From the NCBI RefSeq assembly GCF_001723055.1, contig NZ_MDCR01000030.1:1-41290 (forward strand): a DNA stretch of 41,290 bases, given 5' to 3'. The DNA comes from Streptomyces niveus. GTDB taxonomy: Bacteria; Actinomycetota; Actinomycetes; Streptomycetales; Streptomycetaceae. Every line of letters begins with the position of its first letter. Positions within the stretch are counted from its first letter, which is position 1. The position numbers were made by a program, and so were the translations under genes. Below are positions 25,640-34,034 of the stretch, one piece after another. The notes below the pieces were generated by a model. The model ran no database searches and had not been told where the DNA came from. It saw nothing but the letters and a program-made list of their open reading frames with translations.

Positions 25640-26562
25640 CCAGGATCGCGGCCATCGACTGCGGTACGAACTCCATCCGCCTGCTCGTCGCCGACGCGGA
25701 CCCCGCCACCGGCCAACTCGTCGACCTCGACCGGCGCATGACGATCGTGCGGCTCGGCCAGGACGTCGACCGGACGGGCCGGCTCGCCCCCGAGGCGCTG
25801 ACGCGCACCTTCGCGGCCTGCCGGGAGTACGCCGAGGTCATCAAGGAACACGGCGTGGACCGGACCCGCTTCGTGGCCACCTCAGCCTCCCGCGACGCCG
25901 AGAACCGCGACGAGTTCACCGGCGGCGTCCTCGACATCCTCGGCGTCGAACCGGAGGTGATCACCGGCGACCAGGAGGCCGAGTTCTCCTTCACCGGCGC
26001 CACCAGGGAACTGACCGGCCGCACCGACCTGGCGAAGCCGTACCTGGTCGTGGACATCGGCGGCGGCTCCACCGAGTTCGTCGTCGGCGACGACCGGGTC
26101 ACGGCCGCGCGGTCGGTGGACATGGGCTGCGTACGGCTGACCGAACGGCACCGCCCCGCCGACCCGGCCACCCTCGCCGACATCACCGCCCTGCGCGCGG
26201 ACATCGCCACCGCCCTCGACGAGGCGGAGCGGGCCGTCCCGCTCGGCGAGGCCCGCACCCTCGTCGGCCTGGCCGGCTCCGTCACCACGGTCGCGGCGAT
26301 CGCGCTGGGGCTGACCGCGTACGACTCCGAGGCGATCCACCACGCGCGCATCCCCTTCGACATGGTCCGGGAGATCACCACGACGCTGCTCGCCTCCACC
26401 CACGCCGAACGCGCGACGATTCCGGTGATGCATCCGGGGCGCGTCGACGTGATCGGCGCGGGCGCGCTGATCCTGCTCACGATCATGGAACGGACCGGTG
26501 CGCGGGAGGTCGTCGTGAGCGAGCACGACATCCTCGACGGCATCGGCTGGTCGATCGCCTGA
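25636..26562 (+). CDS. Exopolyphosphatase / pppGpp phosphatase, Ppx/GppA family
   Basis: A 308-residue enzyme of the ASKHA fold that removes terminal phosphate from polyphosphate or converts pppGpp to ppGpp. It has the phosphate-1 loop IAAIDCGTNSIRLLVAD at the start, the phosphate-2 loop VVDIGGGSTEFVVGDD (about 135-150), and VGLAGSVTTVAAI. At about 308 residues it is the short two-domain actinobacterial form without the C-terminal HD-like domain of E. coli Ppx. It is translationally coupled to the DUF501 gene. Polyphosphate versus pppGpp preference cannot be told. Confidence 0.92.
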   Translation: MTRIAAIDCGTNSIRLLVADADPATGQLVDLDRRMTIVRLGQDVDRTGRLAPEALTRTFAACREYAEVIKEHGVDRTRFVATSASRDAENRDEFTGGVLDILGVEPEVITGDQEAEFSFTGATRELTGRTDLAKPYLVVDIGGGSTEFVVGDDRVTAARSVDMGCVRLTERHRPADPATLADITALRADIATALDEAERAVPLGEARTLVGLAGSVTTVAAIALGLTAYDSEAIHHARIPFDMVREITTTLLASTHAERATIPVMHPGRVDVIGAGALILLTIMERTGAREVVVSEHDILDGIGWSIA

Positions 26563-26624
26563 GCCGGATCGGGCGCCTTTACGGGGGTCTTACGGGGTCT
26601 CTGCGCACCGCCCCGGAACGAAGT

Positions 26625-26642
26625 TCGTGAAGTTCTTCACAA
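26625..26642. promoter_or_regulatory. Rex-type operator, distal copy, upstream of ndh
   Basis: TCGTGAAGTTCTTCACAA fits the Rex operator pattern TTGTGAA-N4-TTCACAA with one mismatch. Rex is the NADH/NAD+-sensing repressor of respiratory genes in Streptomyces, including ndh. The site is 308 bases before the ndh ATG. Confidence 0.8.
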
Positions 26643-26888
26643 GAGAAACCCCCGGGTTGGGCCCACATCACTCTGCGGGGACCACCGGCACTGCCCCCAC
26701 GCCTCTGTACGGGGGGTCAACGGGCCGTTCCGGCGGTATTGCGGGCGTGTGAACCGCTCGGTGGTCCACCCTCGGGAAAGGTCTCAACGGCCAGCTCACG
26801 AGGGGTGCGGAAGGTCCCTGGACACGGGGTGGTTCCGCTGCCGGCGGGTGGAGTCGATCACGAGGGCCGCGAAGTGTAGCAGAGGTGT

Positions 26889-26924
26889 GGGGGGTGCTTG
26901 TGAAGGGGCTCACGAGCACCCCCC
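26889..26924 (+). promoter_or_regulatory. Rex-like operator inside a hairpin just before ndh
   Basis: TTGTGAAGGGGCTCACGA (26898-26915) matches the Rex pattern except at two positions in the right half. It sits inside a larger inverted repeat, GGGGGGTGCT (26889-26898) with AGCACCCCCC (26915-26924), which could fold in the mRNA leader. It ends about 25 bases before the ndh start codon. Confidence 0.68.
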
Positions 26925-26949
26925 CTGGGGCAGGTGGATACTCGATGGC

Positions 26950-28398
26950 ATGAGCACCACGGAGCGTCCCAGGATCCTTGTTGTAGGCGGAGGGTACGTA
27001 GGCCTGTACGCAGCTCGTCGCATTCTGAAGAAGATGCGCTACGGGGAGGCGACGGTCACCGTCGTCGACCCCCGCTCGTACATGACGTACCAGCCCTTCC
27101 TCCCCGAAGCCGCCGCCGGGAACATCTCGCCTCGACACGTCGTCGTACCGCTGCGACGCGTGCTGCCCAAGGCTGAGGTGCTCACCGGCCGAGTCACGAC
27201 CATCGACCAGGACCGCAAGGTCGCCACGGTCTCGCCGCTCGTCGGTGAGGCCTACGAGCTGCCCTTCGACTACCTGATCGTCGCGCTCGGCGCCGTCTCC
27301 CGTACCTTCCCGATCCCCGGCCTCGCCGAGCAGGGCATCGGTATGAAGGGCATCGAGGAAGCGATCGGTCTCCGTAACCACGTGCTCGAACAGCTCGACA
27401 AGGCCGACTCGACGACCGACGAGGACGTCCGCCGCAAGGCGTTGACCTTCGTCTTCGTCGGCGGGGGCTTCGCGGGTGCCGAGACCGTCGGTGAGGTCGA
27501 GGACCTGGCGCGCGACGCCGCGAAGTACTACACCAGCGTCAAGCGCGAGGACATGCGCTTCCTGCTGGTCGACGTCGCCGACAAGATCCTGCCCGAGGTC
27601 GGCCCCAAGCTGGGCAGCTGGGGCAAGGAGCACCTGGAGAGCCGGGGCGTCGAGGTCTACCTCAAGACCGGCATGGACTCCTGCGTCGACGGCCGCGTGG
27701 TGCTGGGCAACGGCCTGGAGGTCGACTCCAACACGATCGTCTGGACCGCGGGCGTCAAGCCCAACCCGGCGCTCGCCCGCTACGGTCTGCCGCTCGGCCC
27801 GCGTGGTCACGTCGACACCGACGCCAAGCTCCAGGTGCAGGGCACCAACCACATCTGGGCCGCCGGCGACAACGCCCAGGTCCCGGACATGGCCGCGCGC
27901 AGGGCCGGTGTCGAGAACGCCTGGTGCCCGCCGAACGCCCAGCACGCGCTGCGCCAGTCGAAGGTCCTCGGCGACAACGTGATCTCCGCCCTGCGCGGCT
28001 TCCCGCAGAAGGAGTACAGCCACGCCAACAAGGGCGCGGTCGCGGGTCTCGGCATGCACAAGGGTGTCGCGATGATCGTCGTCGGCAAGATGAAGATCAA
28101 GTTCCGTGGCCGGCTTGCCTGGTACATGCACCGTGGCTACCACGGCATGGCGATGCCGACCTGGAACCGCAAGATCCGCGTCTTCGCCGACTGGACGCTC
28201 TCGGCGTTCCTCAAGCGCGAGGTCGTCTCGCTCGGCGCGATGGAGACACCGCGCGAGGAGTTCTACGAGGCGGCCAAGCCCGCCCCGGCGCGTCAGGACG
28301 CCGCCCCGAAGCCGGAGTCAGGCCCGGAGCAAGGTCCGGCGCAGGGTTCGGAGTCGGCCAGGGCCGAGGCCGGTTCGACCAAGGTCAAGGCTTCCTGA
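26950..28398 (+). CDS. ndh: Type II NADH dehydrogenase (NDH-2)
   Basis: A 482-residue flavoprotein that passes electrons from NADH to menaquinone without pumping protons. It has the FAD dinucleotide motif VVGGGYVGLYAARR near the N-terminus, YQPFLPEAAAG, the NADH-binding motif FVGGGFAGAETVGEVEDL in the middle, IWAAGDNAQVPD for the second FAD contact, and a C-terminal amphipathic region (WYMHRGYHGMAMPTWNRKIRVFADWTLSAFL) for membrane attachment. An Ala/Pro/Glu-rich tail of about 45 residues follows. The start MSTTERPRILVVGGG places the motif correctly, though AGGTGG is 11 bases upstream. Rex-like sites suggest induction at high NADH. Confidence 0.96.
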   Translation: MSTTERPRILVVGGGYVGLYAARRILKKMRYGEATVTVVDPRSYMTYQPFLPEAAAGNISPRHVVVPLRRVLPKAEVLTGRVTTIDQDRKVATVSPLVGEAYELPFDYLIVALGAVSRTFPIPGLAEQGIGMKGIEEAIGLRNHVLEQLDKADSTTDEDVRRKALTFVFVGGGFAGAETVGEVEDLARDAAKYYTSVKREDMRFLLVDVADKILPEVGPKLGSWGKEHLESRGVEVYLKTGMDSCVDGRVVLGNGLEVDSNTIVWTAGVKPNPALARYGLPLGPRGHVDTDAKLQVQGTNHIWAAGDNAQVPDMAARRAGVENAWCPPNAQHALRQSKVLGDNVISALRGFPQKEYSHANKGAVAGLGMHKGVAMIVVGKMKIKFRGRLAWYMHRGYHGMAMPTWNRKIRVFADWTLSAFLKREVVSLGAMETPREEFYEAAKPAPARQDAAPKPESGPEQGPAQGSESARAEAGSTKVKAS

Positions 28399-28440
28399 CC
28401 GCGCGCGAGCGCGTCTGACGCGCGCAGCGCCTGTACGACC

Positions 28441-28482
28441 CGAAAGGGCCGCCCGCCATCCGTGGTGCGGGCGGCCCTTTCG
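28441..28482 (+). terminator. Terminator after ndh
   Basis: A perfect 16-bp stem (28441-28456 with 28467-28482) and 10-base loop. The left arm begins with CGAAAGGG and the right arm ends in CCCTTTCG. Confidence 0.9.
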
Positions 28483-28548
28483 CGTGCGCCCGGCACCGAA
28501 GTTGGGTACGACATGGCAGGCAAGGGTGCGCATCGGCTGATTTGGTCA

Positions 28549-28577
28549 CAAAATACGTGGCTGGTGCAGCTATTTTG
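28549..28577. repeat. AT-rich inverted repeat in the cfa promoter region
   Basis: CAAAATA (28549-28555) and TATTTTG (28571-28577) are exact inverted copies 15 bases apart, about 100 bases before the cfa start. Such AT-rich arms are rare in this GC-rich sequence and suggest a protein-binding site. Confidence 0.4.
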
Positions 28578-28674
28578 CCCGCCCATTGCGTGCTGTCGGG
28601 ACTGTCCCACCGTCCCCTCGGTGTTTACGTGTGTGTTGAGCATTCCGGGATCCACCATCACGGAGGTGTGCGCC

Positions 28675-29967
28675 ATGGCCGACGCCGCACTGCGGCTGAG
28701 CACTCTTGCCGAGGAACTGCTGGGAGCCCCGCTCCCCGTACGTATCCGCGCCTGGGACGGCAGCGAGTCGGGTCCCCCGGGCGCGCCGACCTTCGTCGTC
28801 CGGCACCGCCGGGCCCTGCGCCGACTGCTCTGGAAGCCGGGCGAGCTGGGCCTCGCCCGCGCCTGGGTGGCCGGCGAGATCGACATCGACGGTGATCTGT
28901 ACGCCGCCCTCGACCAGGTCGCGGGGCTCCTCTGGGAGCGCGGCGCCGACGCGAAGGACCAGGTCCACCCGCTGCGCGACCCGCGGATGCGCGCCGCGGC
29001 GAAGGGCCTCGCGCAGATCGCCGGCCCCTGGCCGCCGCCCCCGCCACCCCCCGAGGAGGTACGGCGCAGATCCGGCGCGCTGCACACCAAGCACCGGGAC
29101 AGAGCCGCGATCAGCCACCACTACGACGTCGGCAACGACTTCTACGCGATGGTCCTCGGACCCTCCATGGTCTACTCGTGCGCCTACTTCGCCGAGCCCG
29201 GCGGCACGCTGGAGGACGCGCAGCGCGACAAGCTCGACCTGGTCTGCCGCAAGCTCGGCCTGTCCGACGGCGACCGGCTGCTCGACGTCGGCTGCGGCTG
29301 GGGCTCCATGGCCATGCACGCCGCGCGCGAGTACGGGGCCCAGGTCACCGGGGTCACGCTCTCGCGCGAGCAGGCCGCGTACGCGCGCAAGCGCATCGCC
29401 GAGGCCGGCCTCACCGACCGGATCGAGATCCGGGTCCAGGACTACCGGGACGTCAGGGACGGTCCGTACGACGCCATCTCGTCCATCGGCATGGCCGAGC
29501 ACGTCGGTTCGGTCCGCTACCGCGAGTACGCCGACGACCTCTTCGCCCTCCTCAAGCCGGGCGGCCGGCTGCTCAACCACCAGATCGCGCGCCGCCCCGA
29601 GAAGGACGAATCCCAGTACCACATCGACGACTTCATCGACGCGTACGTCTTCCCCGACGGCGAACTGGCCCCGCTCGGCCGCACCCTGTCCACGCTGGAG
29701 GAGGCGGGCTTCGAGGCCAGGGACGTCGAATCCCTGCGCGAGCACTACGCGCTGACGCTCCGTCACTGGGTGCGGAATCTGGAGGAGCACTGGCCGGAGG
29801 CCGTACGGGCCACCTCGCCCGGCCGCGCCCGCGTCTGGCGGCTCTACATGGCCGCGTCCGCGCTCTCCTTCGAGCACAACAGGATCGGCGTCAACCAGAT
29901 CCTGGCGGTACGGCCGCGGGAGTCGGGCGACGCCGCCCTCCCGCTGCGTGCCCGCACCTGGCACTGA
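28675..29967 (+). CDS. cfa: Cyclopropane-fatty-acyl-phospholipid synthase family protein
   Basis: A 430-residue SAM-dependent enzyme that adds a methylene or methyl group to unsaturated phospholipid chains at the membrane surface. The N-terminal part (1-140) is the lipid-binding domain with a Pro-rich linker (about 118-128). Then come ISHHYDVGNDFY (from Ile146), MVYSCAYF, the SAM-binding LLDVGCGWGSMAMHAA (about 202-216), VTGVTLSREQ and SIGMAEHVG with the presumed active-site region. ATG 28675 has GGAGGT seven bases upstream. It stands between two strong terminators and so is a single-gene transcript. Cyclopropane synthase versus 10-methyl transferase cannot be decided from motifs alone. Confidence 0.93.
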   Translation: MADAALRLSTLAEELLGAPLPVRIRAWDGSESGPPGAPTFVVRHRRALRRLLWKPGELGLARAWVAGEIDIDGDLYAALDQVAGLLWERGADAKDQVHPLRDPRMRAAAKGLAQIAGPWPPPPPPPEEVRRRSGALHTKHRDRAAISHHYDVGNDFYAMVLGPSMVYSCAYFAEPGGTLEDAQRDKLDLVCRKLGLSDGDRLLDVGCGWGSMAMHAAREYGAQVTGVTLSREQAAYARKRIAEAGLTDRIEIRVQDYRDVRDGPYDAISSIGMAEHVGSVRYREYADDLFALLKPGGRLLNHQIARRPEKDESQYHIDDFIDAYVFPDGELAPLGRTLSTLEEAGFEARDVESLREHYALTLRHWVRNLEEHWPEAVRATSPGRARVWRLYMAASALSFEHNRIGVNQILAVRPRESGDAALPLRARTWH

Positions 29968-29992
29968 CACGCGTCGCTCCAGAGGCGGGAGT

Positions 29993-30038
29993 ACGGCGAA
30001 GGGCCCCGCACCCGGGGGGATGCGGGGCCCTTCGCCGT
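29993..30038. terminator. Bidirectional terminator between cfa and the ABC permease
   Basis: A perfect 18-bp stem (29993-30010 with 30021-30038) around a 10-base loop, with CGAAGGGCC in one arm and GGCCCTTCG in the other. It separates the convergent cfa and permease genes and can work on both strands. Confidence 0.92.
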
Positions 30039-30057
30039 CCTGCCGAGGGACCAGGTG

Positions 30058-32601
30058 TCACTCGGTCTTGATGGCCGTCAGCATGTTGAGCTTCGCCGCG
30101 CTGCGGGCCGGCCAGAGCGCCGCCAGCACACCCACCAGCCCCGCGAGGACCAGGAAGATCCCGATCCGCTCCCACGGCAGGACCAGTACGTAACCCGGGA
30201 TCGAGCCGCGGATCGTCTCGCCGATCGCCCAGGCCAGGAACGTACCGAGCCCGACACCGACCAGCGCGCCGAAGACCGAGATCACGACCGCTTCGAGCCG
30301 GATCATGCGCTTGACCCTGCGGCGGTCCAGACCGATCGCCCGCAGCATGCCGATCTCCTGCTGACGCTCGAAGACGGACATCGCGAGGGTGTTGACGACG
30401 CCGAGCACCGCGATGATCAGGGCCATGCCGAGCAGTCCGTACATGATGTTCAGCGCGGTGTTGATCATGCCGCCGAACTGGTTCCTGATGTCCTGCTGGT
30501 CGGCGACGCTGATCGCGGGGTTGTCGCCCAGCGCGTCCACCAGGGCCAGTTCGTTGGCCTCGGTCGCGCCGCCGTCCATCGACACGTAGACCTCGGGCGT
30601 GTGCGGGCGCTCCTGGTGGGGCGCCACCAGGTCCGTGGAGATCAGGGTCGGTGAGGCGAACTCGTTGGGCTCGTACGTGGCGCCGATCTTCAGCCGCGCC
30701 GTCTTGTCGTCCTCGTACTTCACCGTGACCGTGTCGCCGGTCTTCCAGCCCCGGGACTTCGCGGTGTCCGAGGCCACCGCGATCGCGTCACCGCTCAGCG
30801 AGTCCAGCGAACCGGTCTCCGTCTTCAGGGTGAGGAGCTGCTCGATGTCGCCGGGAGTCACCGCCGAGGCGGAACTGTCCTTGCCGTCGATCACCAGGTA
30901 CGACGCCCGCTGCGGCGAGACCGCGCTCACGCCCGGCGCCTTCTCCAGCGCCTTGACCGCCGACTCGTCGAGACCGCCGCCACCGCCGGCCATCGTGATC
31001 ATGTAGTCGGCCTTGATGTTGTCCGTGGTGGCCTTGTCGATGGCCGTGCCCAGCGTGACGCCGACGGTCGTGAGGCCGGTGACCAGGGTGAGGCCGATGG
31101 CGAGCGCGGACGCGGTGGCGCCCGTACGGCGCGGGTTGCGCACCGCGTTCTGTCCGGCCAGCTTGCCCGCGACGCCGTACAGCCGGTTCAGCAGCGGCTG
31201 CACGAGCGCGATGATCGGGCGCGACAGCAGCGGGATGAGCACGATGATGCCGACGAGCGAGAAGAACGCGCCGGCGCCGATGATGAACTTGCCGTCCTTG
31301 CCCATCGAGGCGCCCGCGATGATGCCCGCGGCGCCGATGAGCGTCAGTACGGCGCCGATGGAGTTGCGCAGGACGAGCGACTTCATGGTGGCCACGGCGT
31401 GCACGCTGCTCATCGCGGCGACCGGCGGGATCTTCGCGGCCCGGCGGGCGGGCAGCCAGGCGGCGATCAGGGTGATCACCACGCCGACACCGAAGGCGGC
31501 GGCGACGGCGACCGGCGTGATCATCAGCGGTCCTGCGGGCACCTTCGCGCCGAACTGGCCCATGGCGGAGCGCAGTCCGACGGCGAGACCGACACCGAGG
31601 ACGAAGCCGATGGTGGACGCGACGAGGCCCACGATCAGCGCCTCGGCCATCACCGAGCGCTTGACCTGGCGGCGCGAGGCGCCGACGGCGCGCAGCAGCG
31701 CCAGCTCCTTGGTGCGCTGGGCGACCAGCATGGTGAAGGTGTTGGAGATCAGGAAGATTCCGACGAAGAGCGCGATGGCGGCGAAGGCGAGCAGCATCTG
31801 GTTGATACCGCTCAGCTCGCGCTCGATGTCCGCGGCCTGCTGGTCGGCGAGCTGCTTGCCGGTCTGGACCTCGGCGTCCTTCGGCACCAGCGACTCGATC
31901 TCGCCGCGGATCTTCGTGTCGGAGGCGCCGGGCGTCGCGGTGACGTTCGCCATCTGGAAGTAGCCCGGCTTCAGGAAGAGCTTCTGGGCGACCGACGGGT
32001 CGAAGAGCACCAGGCTGCCGCCCGCGTTCACGGCGCCGTCCTCGGTGGTGAAGATGCCGGAGAGGGTGTACTCCTTCACCGGCCCGTTGGTGGCGACCCG
32101 GACCGGCCCGCCGACCTTGTACTCACCCCTCGCCGCGGTGTCCTTGTCGAGCGCGACCTGGCCGGCCTCGGTGGGGCCGGTGCCCTCGGTGAAGTCGTAC
32201 GCCGGGTCCTTGCCGTTCTCGCCGGGGGCGAAGTTGGTACCGGTGTTGGACCAGCCGTTGCCGATGAGCTTGCCGTCGGGGTCGGCCACACCGGCGAAGC
32301 CCTCGACCCGGGGGGTGACGGAGGCGACGCCGTCGACGGCGCCGATCTCGTCGAGGATCTTGGGGCTGAGACCGGGCTCCTGCTTCTTCCCGTCGGCCCC
32401 GTCGTCCTCGGAGTAGTAGGTGGTGACGGAGACGGCGACGTCCTTGTAGCTCTTGGCCGACTGCTTGTTGAAGGCGTTGCCGAGGGTGTCGGTGAAGACC
32501 AGCGTGCCGGAGACGAAGGCCACGCCGAGCATCACGGCGAGCACGGTCATCAACAGCCGGGCCTTGTGCGCGAGCACGGTGCGCAGGGCGGTACGGAACA
32601 T
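30058..32601 (-). CDS. ABC transporter permease, FtsX/MacB type with two FtsX domains
   Basis: An 847-residue membrane protein. An N-terminal helix (ARLLMTVLAVMLGVAFVSGTLVF) leads to an extracellular MacB-type domain (about 45-265), a first FtsX helix bundle (about 267-400, with TMLVAQRTKELALLRAVGASRRQV), two more helices near 420-470, a second helix and extracellular domain (about 500-715), and a second FtsX bundle (about 720-845, with MSVFERQQEIGMLRAIGLDRRRV). This tandem form acts with the ATPase encoded upstream, 105 bases away on the same strand. Such systems move lipoproteins, lipids or peptides, or act mechanically; the substrate here is unknown. Confidence 0.92.
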   Translation of the reverse strand: MFRTALRTVLAHKARLLMTVLAVMLGVAFVSGTLVFTDTLGNAFNKQSAKSYKDVAVSVTTYYSEDDGADGKKQEPGLSPKILDEIGAVDGVASVTPRVEGFAGVADPDGKLIGNGWSNTGTNFAPGENGKDPAYDFTEGTGPTEAGQVALDKDTAARGEYKVGGPVRVATNGPVKEYTLSGIFTTEDGAVNAGGSLVLFDPSVAQKLFLKPGYFQMANVTATPGASDTKIRGEIESLVPKDAEVQTGKQLADQQAADIERELSGINQMLLAFAAIALFVGIFLISNTFTMLVAQRTKELALLRAVGASRRQVKRSVMAEALIVGLVASTIGFVLGVGLAVGLRSAMGQFGAKVPAGPLMITPVAVAAAFGVGVVITLIAAWLPARRAAKIPPVAAMSSVHAVATMKSLVLRNSIGAVLTLIGAAGIIAGASMGKDGKFIIGAGAFFSLVGIIVLIPLLSRPIIALVQPLLNRLYGVAGKLAGQNAVRNPRRTGATASALAIGLTLVTGLTTVGVTLGTAIDKATTDNIKADYMITMAGGGGGLDESAVKALEKAPGVSAVSPQRASYLVIDGKDSSASAVTPGDIEQLLTLKTETGSLDSLSGDAIAVASDTAKSRGWKTGDTVTVKYEDDKTARLKIGATYEPNEFASPTLISTDLVAPHQERPHTPEVYVSMDGGATEANELALVDALGDNPAISVADQQDIRNQFGGMINTALNIMYGLLGMALIIAVLGVVNTLAMSVFERQQEIGMLRAIGLDRRRVKRMIRLEAVVISVFGALVGVGLGTFLAWAIGETIRGSIPGYVLVLPWERIGIFLVLAGLVGVLAALWPARSAAKLNMLTAIKTE

Positions 32602-32706
32602 GGTGGAAGTCCAGGTGAGGAGGGCAGGGCGGAATGACCGCGCGACCGGAGGGAGGTCGGCCGCGCGGCCGGGTCTCGGTGTCTCGGGGGAGTCGGCCCC
32701 TGGGCG

Positions 32707-33477
32707 TCAGCTCGTACGGCCCTTGGAGTCGAACGCCTTCATCCGGTCGAGCACGCCGTCGGCGGAGGGGTCCAGCATCTCGTCGACGATCCGGCCGTCG
32801 GCGAGGAAGATCACCCGGTCCGCGTAGGAGGCGGCGACCGGGTCGTGGGTCACCATGACGACGGTCTGGCCCAGCTCCCGCACGGAGTTGCGCATGAAGC
32901 CCAGCACCTCGGCGCCGGCCCGTGAGTCGAGGTTTCCGGTCGGCTCGTCACCGAAGATGATCTCGGGGCGGGAGGCAAGCGCGCGGGCGACGGCCACGCG
33001 CTGCTGCTGGCCGCCGGAGAGCGCGGTGGGACGGTGGTGGAGCCGGTCCTTGAGGCCGATCATCGAGATCACGTTGTCCAGCCACTGCTTGTCGGGCTTA
33101 CGGCCGGCGATGTCCATCGGGAGGGTGATGTTCTCCAGGGCCGTCAGTGTCGGCAGCAGGTTGAACGCCTGGAAGATGAAGCCGATCTTGTCCCGGCGGA
33201 GCTGGGTGAGCTGCTTGTCCTTCAGCGTCCCCAGCTCGGTGTCGCCGATCCGTACGGAACCGCTGCTGAAGCTGTCGAGACCCGCGACGCAGTGCATCAG
33301 GGTCGACTTGCCGGACCCGGACGGGCCCATGATCGCGGTGAACTCACCCTGCCGGAAGTCGACGGTGACCTGGTCGAGGGCGACCACCTGCGTCTCGCCC
33401 TGCCCGTAGACCTTGGACAAGCCGGAGGCGTGGGCGGCCACGGCGCTGGCGCGGTGGAGGAGAGGCATGGTCGTCAC
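32707..33477 (-). CDS. ABC transporter ATP-binding protein, LolD/MacB type
   Basis: A 256-residue ATPase. It has Walker A GPSGSGKST (51-59), Q-loop Gln103 in FIFQAFNLLPTLTALENI, signature LSGGQQQR (153-160), Walker B IIFGDE (173-178), the D-loop NLDS and His211. The wording around the Q-loop and the GDEPTGNLDS block is typical of LolD/MacB/FtsE-like ATPases that partner FtsX-type permeases, matching the gene downstream. GTG 33477 is preferred because AAGGAG lies eight bases upstream; the in-frame ATG three codons later is the alternative. Confidence 0.95.
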   Translation of the reverse strand: MTTMPLLHRASAVAAHASGLSKVYGQGETQVVALDQVTVDFRQGEFTAIMGPSGSGKSTLMHCVAGLDSFSSGSVRIGDTELGTLKDKQLTQLRRDKIGFIFQAFNLLPTLTALENITLPMDIAGRKPDKQWLDNVISMIGLKDRLHHRPTALSGGQQQRVAVARALASRPEIIFGDEPTGNLDSRAGAEVLGFMRNSVRELGQTVVMVTHDPVAASYADRVIFLADGRIVDEMLDPSADGVLDRMKAFDSKGRTS

Positions 33478-33950
33478 GGGTGGGACTCCTTCAGGGGGTC
33501 TGGCGGATTGACTTCATCCTCTCCGCCGCCCGGCCCCGGGTCGTCACCCCTCGTGCCCGTTCCTGTGGCCCTCTCGGGTCGGACCGGGACCCCCCTCCGT
33601 CCTCCTCGGGTATGACGCCCACCCCGCCCCTCCGGTATGACACCGACCCTGACTCCGTCACCCGTCACCGACGCCCGTCACCGACGCCCGTCCCCGTTTT
33701 GTCATGTAGGCGACGCCCGCGTGCAATCCATGTGCGGGGAGTGGCGAATAGTAGACAGAGAGCGGCGAGTTTCCGTCATATCCAGAGGTCCGTATCAAGA
33801 CCTTCGTCCTGCTTCCGGCATGTGCCGATGGCGTGTTACCAGGGCTGACACACCCTCAGGTGCCAATAAAATCAGACAGGATCGCCCAAGTACTCGGCCG
33901 TCCGAGGGGTCCTCCCGGATAGGCTCGTGAGCCAACGCGGAGCCGCGTAC
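33478..33950. other. Intergenic region between the ABC operon and bldA
   Basis: These 473 bases carry no gene I can support. They contain the 13-bp unit CCCGTCACCGACG twice in tandem (33661-33673 and 33674-33686) plus partial copies on both sides, two GGTATGAC words near 33608 and 33633, and the presumed promoter of the tRNA from about 33845. The stretch 33700-33880 is noticeably less GC-rich than the surrounding genes. Confidence 0.5.
33845..33872 (+). promoter_or_regulatory. Possible bldA promoter
   Basis: CTGACA (33845-33850) and TAAAAT (33867-33872), 16 bases apart, resemble a vegetative promoter and would give a 5' leader of about 70 bases before the tRNA. A second candidate -10, TAGGCT at 33920-33925, would give a shorter leader of about 19 bases but has no clear -35. 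Confidence 0.45.
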
Positions 33951-34034
33951 GCCCGGATGGTGGAATGCAGACACGGCGAGCTTAAACCTCGCTGCCCCAA
34001 ATGGGGCGTACCGGTTCAAGTCCGGTTCCGGGCA
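33951..34034 (+). tRNA. bldA: tRNA-Leu(UAA), the bldA developmental tRNA
   Basis: The 84 bases fold as a class II tRNA: acceptor GCCCGGA (33951-33957) with TCCGGGC (34027-34033) and discriminator A34034; anticodon stem GCGAG/CTCGC around the loop CTTAAAC with anticodon TAA at 33983-33985; a long variable arm (TGCCCCAAATGGGGCGT) typical of leucine tRNA; and T-arm ACCGG-TTCAAGT-CCGGT. CCA is not encoded. UAA is the only anticodon for the rare UUA codon in Streptomyces, and this gene is bldA, needed for aerial growth and antibiotic production. One protein gene here, the GH6 cellulase, has such a codon. Confidence 0.98.

Larger units (their letters stand above)
26563..26949. other. Long ndh leader and control region
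   Basis: These 387 bases between the exopolyphosphatase gene and ndh have no gene I can support. They hold the two Rex-like sites at 26625 and 26898 and the hairpin at 26889-26924. No clear -35/-10 pair was found; TAGCAG near 26877 is a weak candidate. Confidence 0.6.

Noticed and set aside
33661..33686. Tandem repeats as a CRISPR array
   Set aside because: The units are 13 bases, directly adjacent with no spacers, and no cas gene is present.
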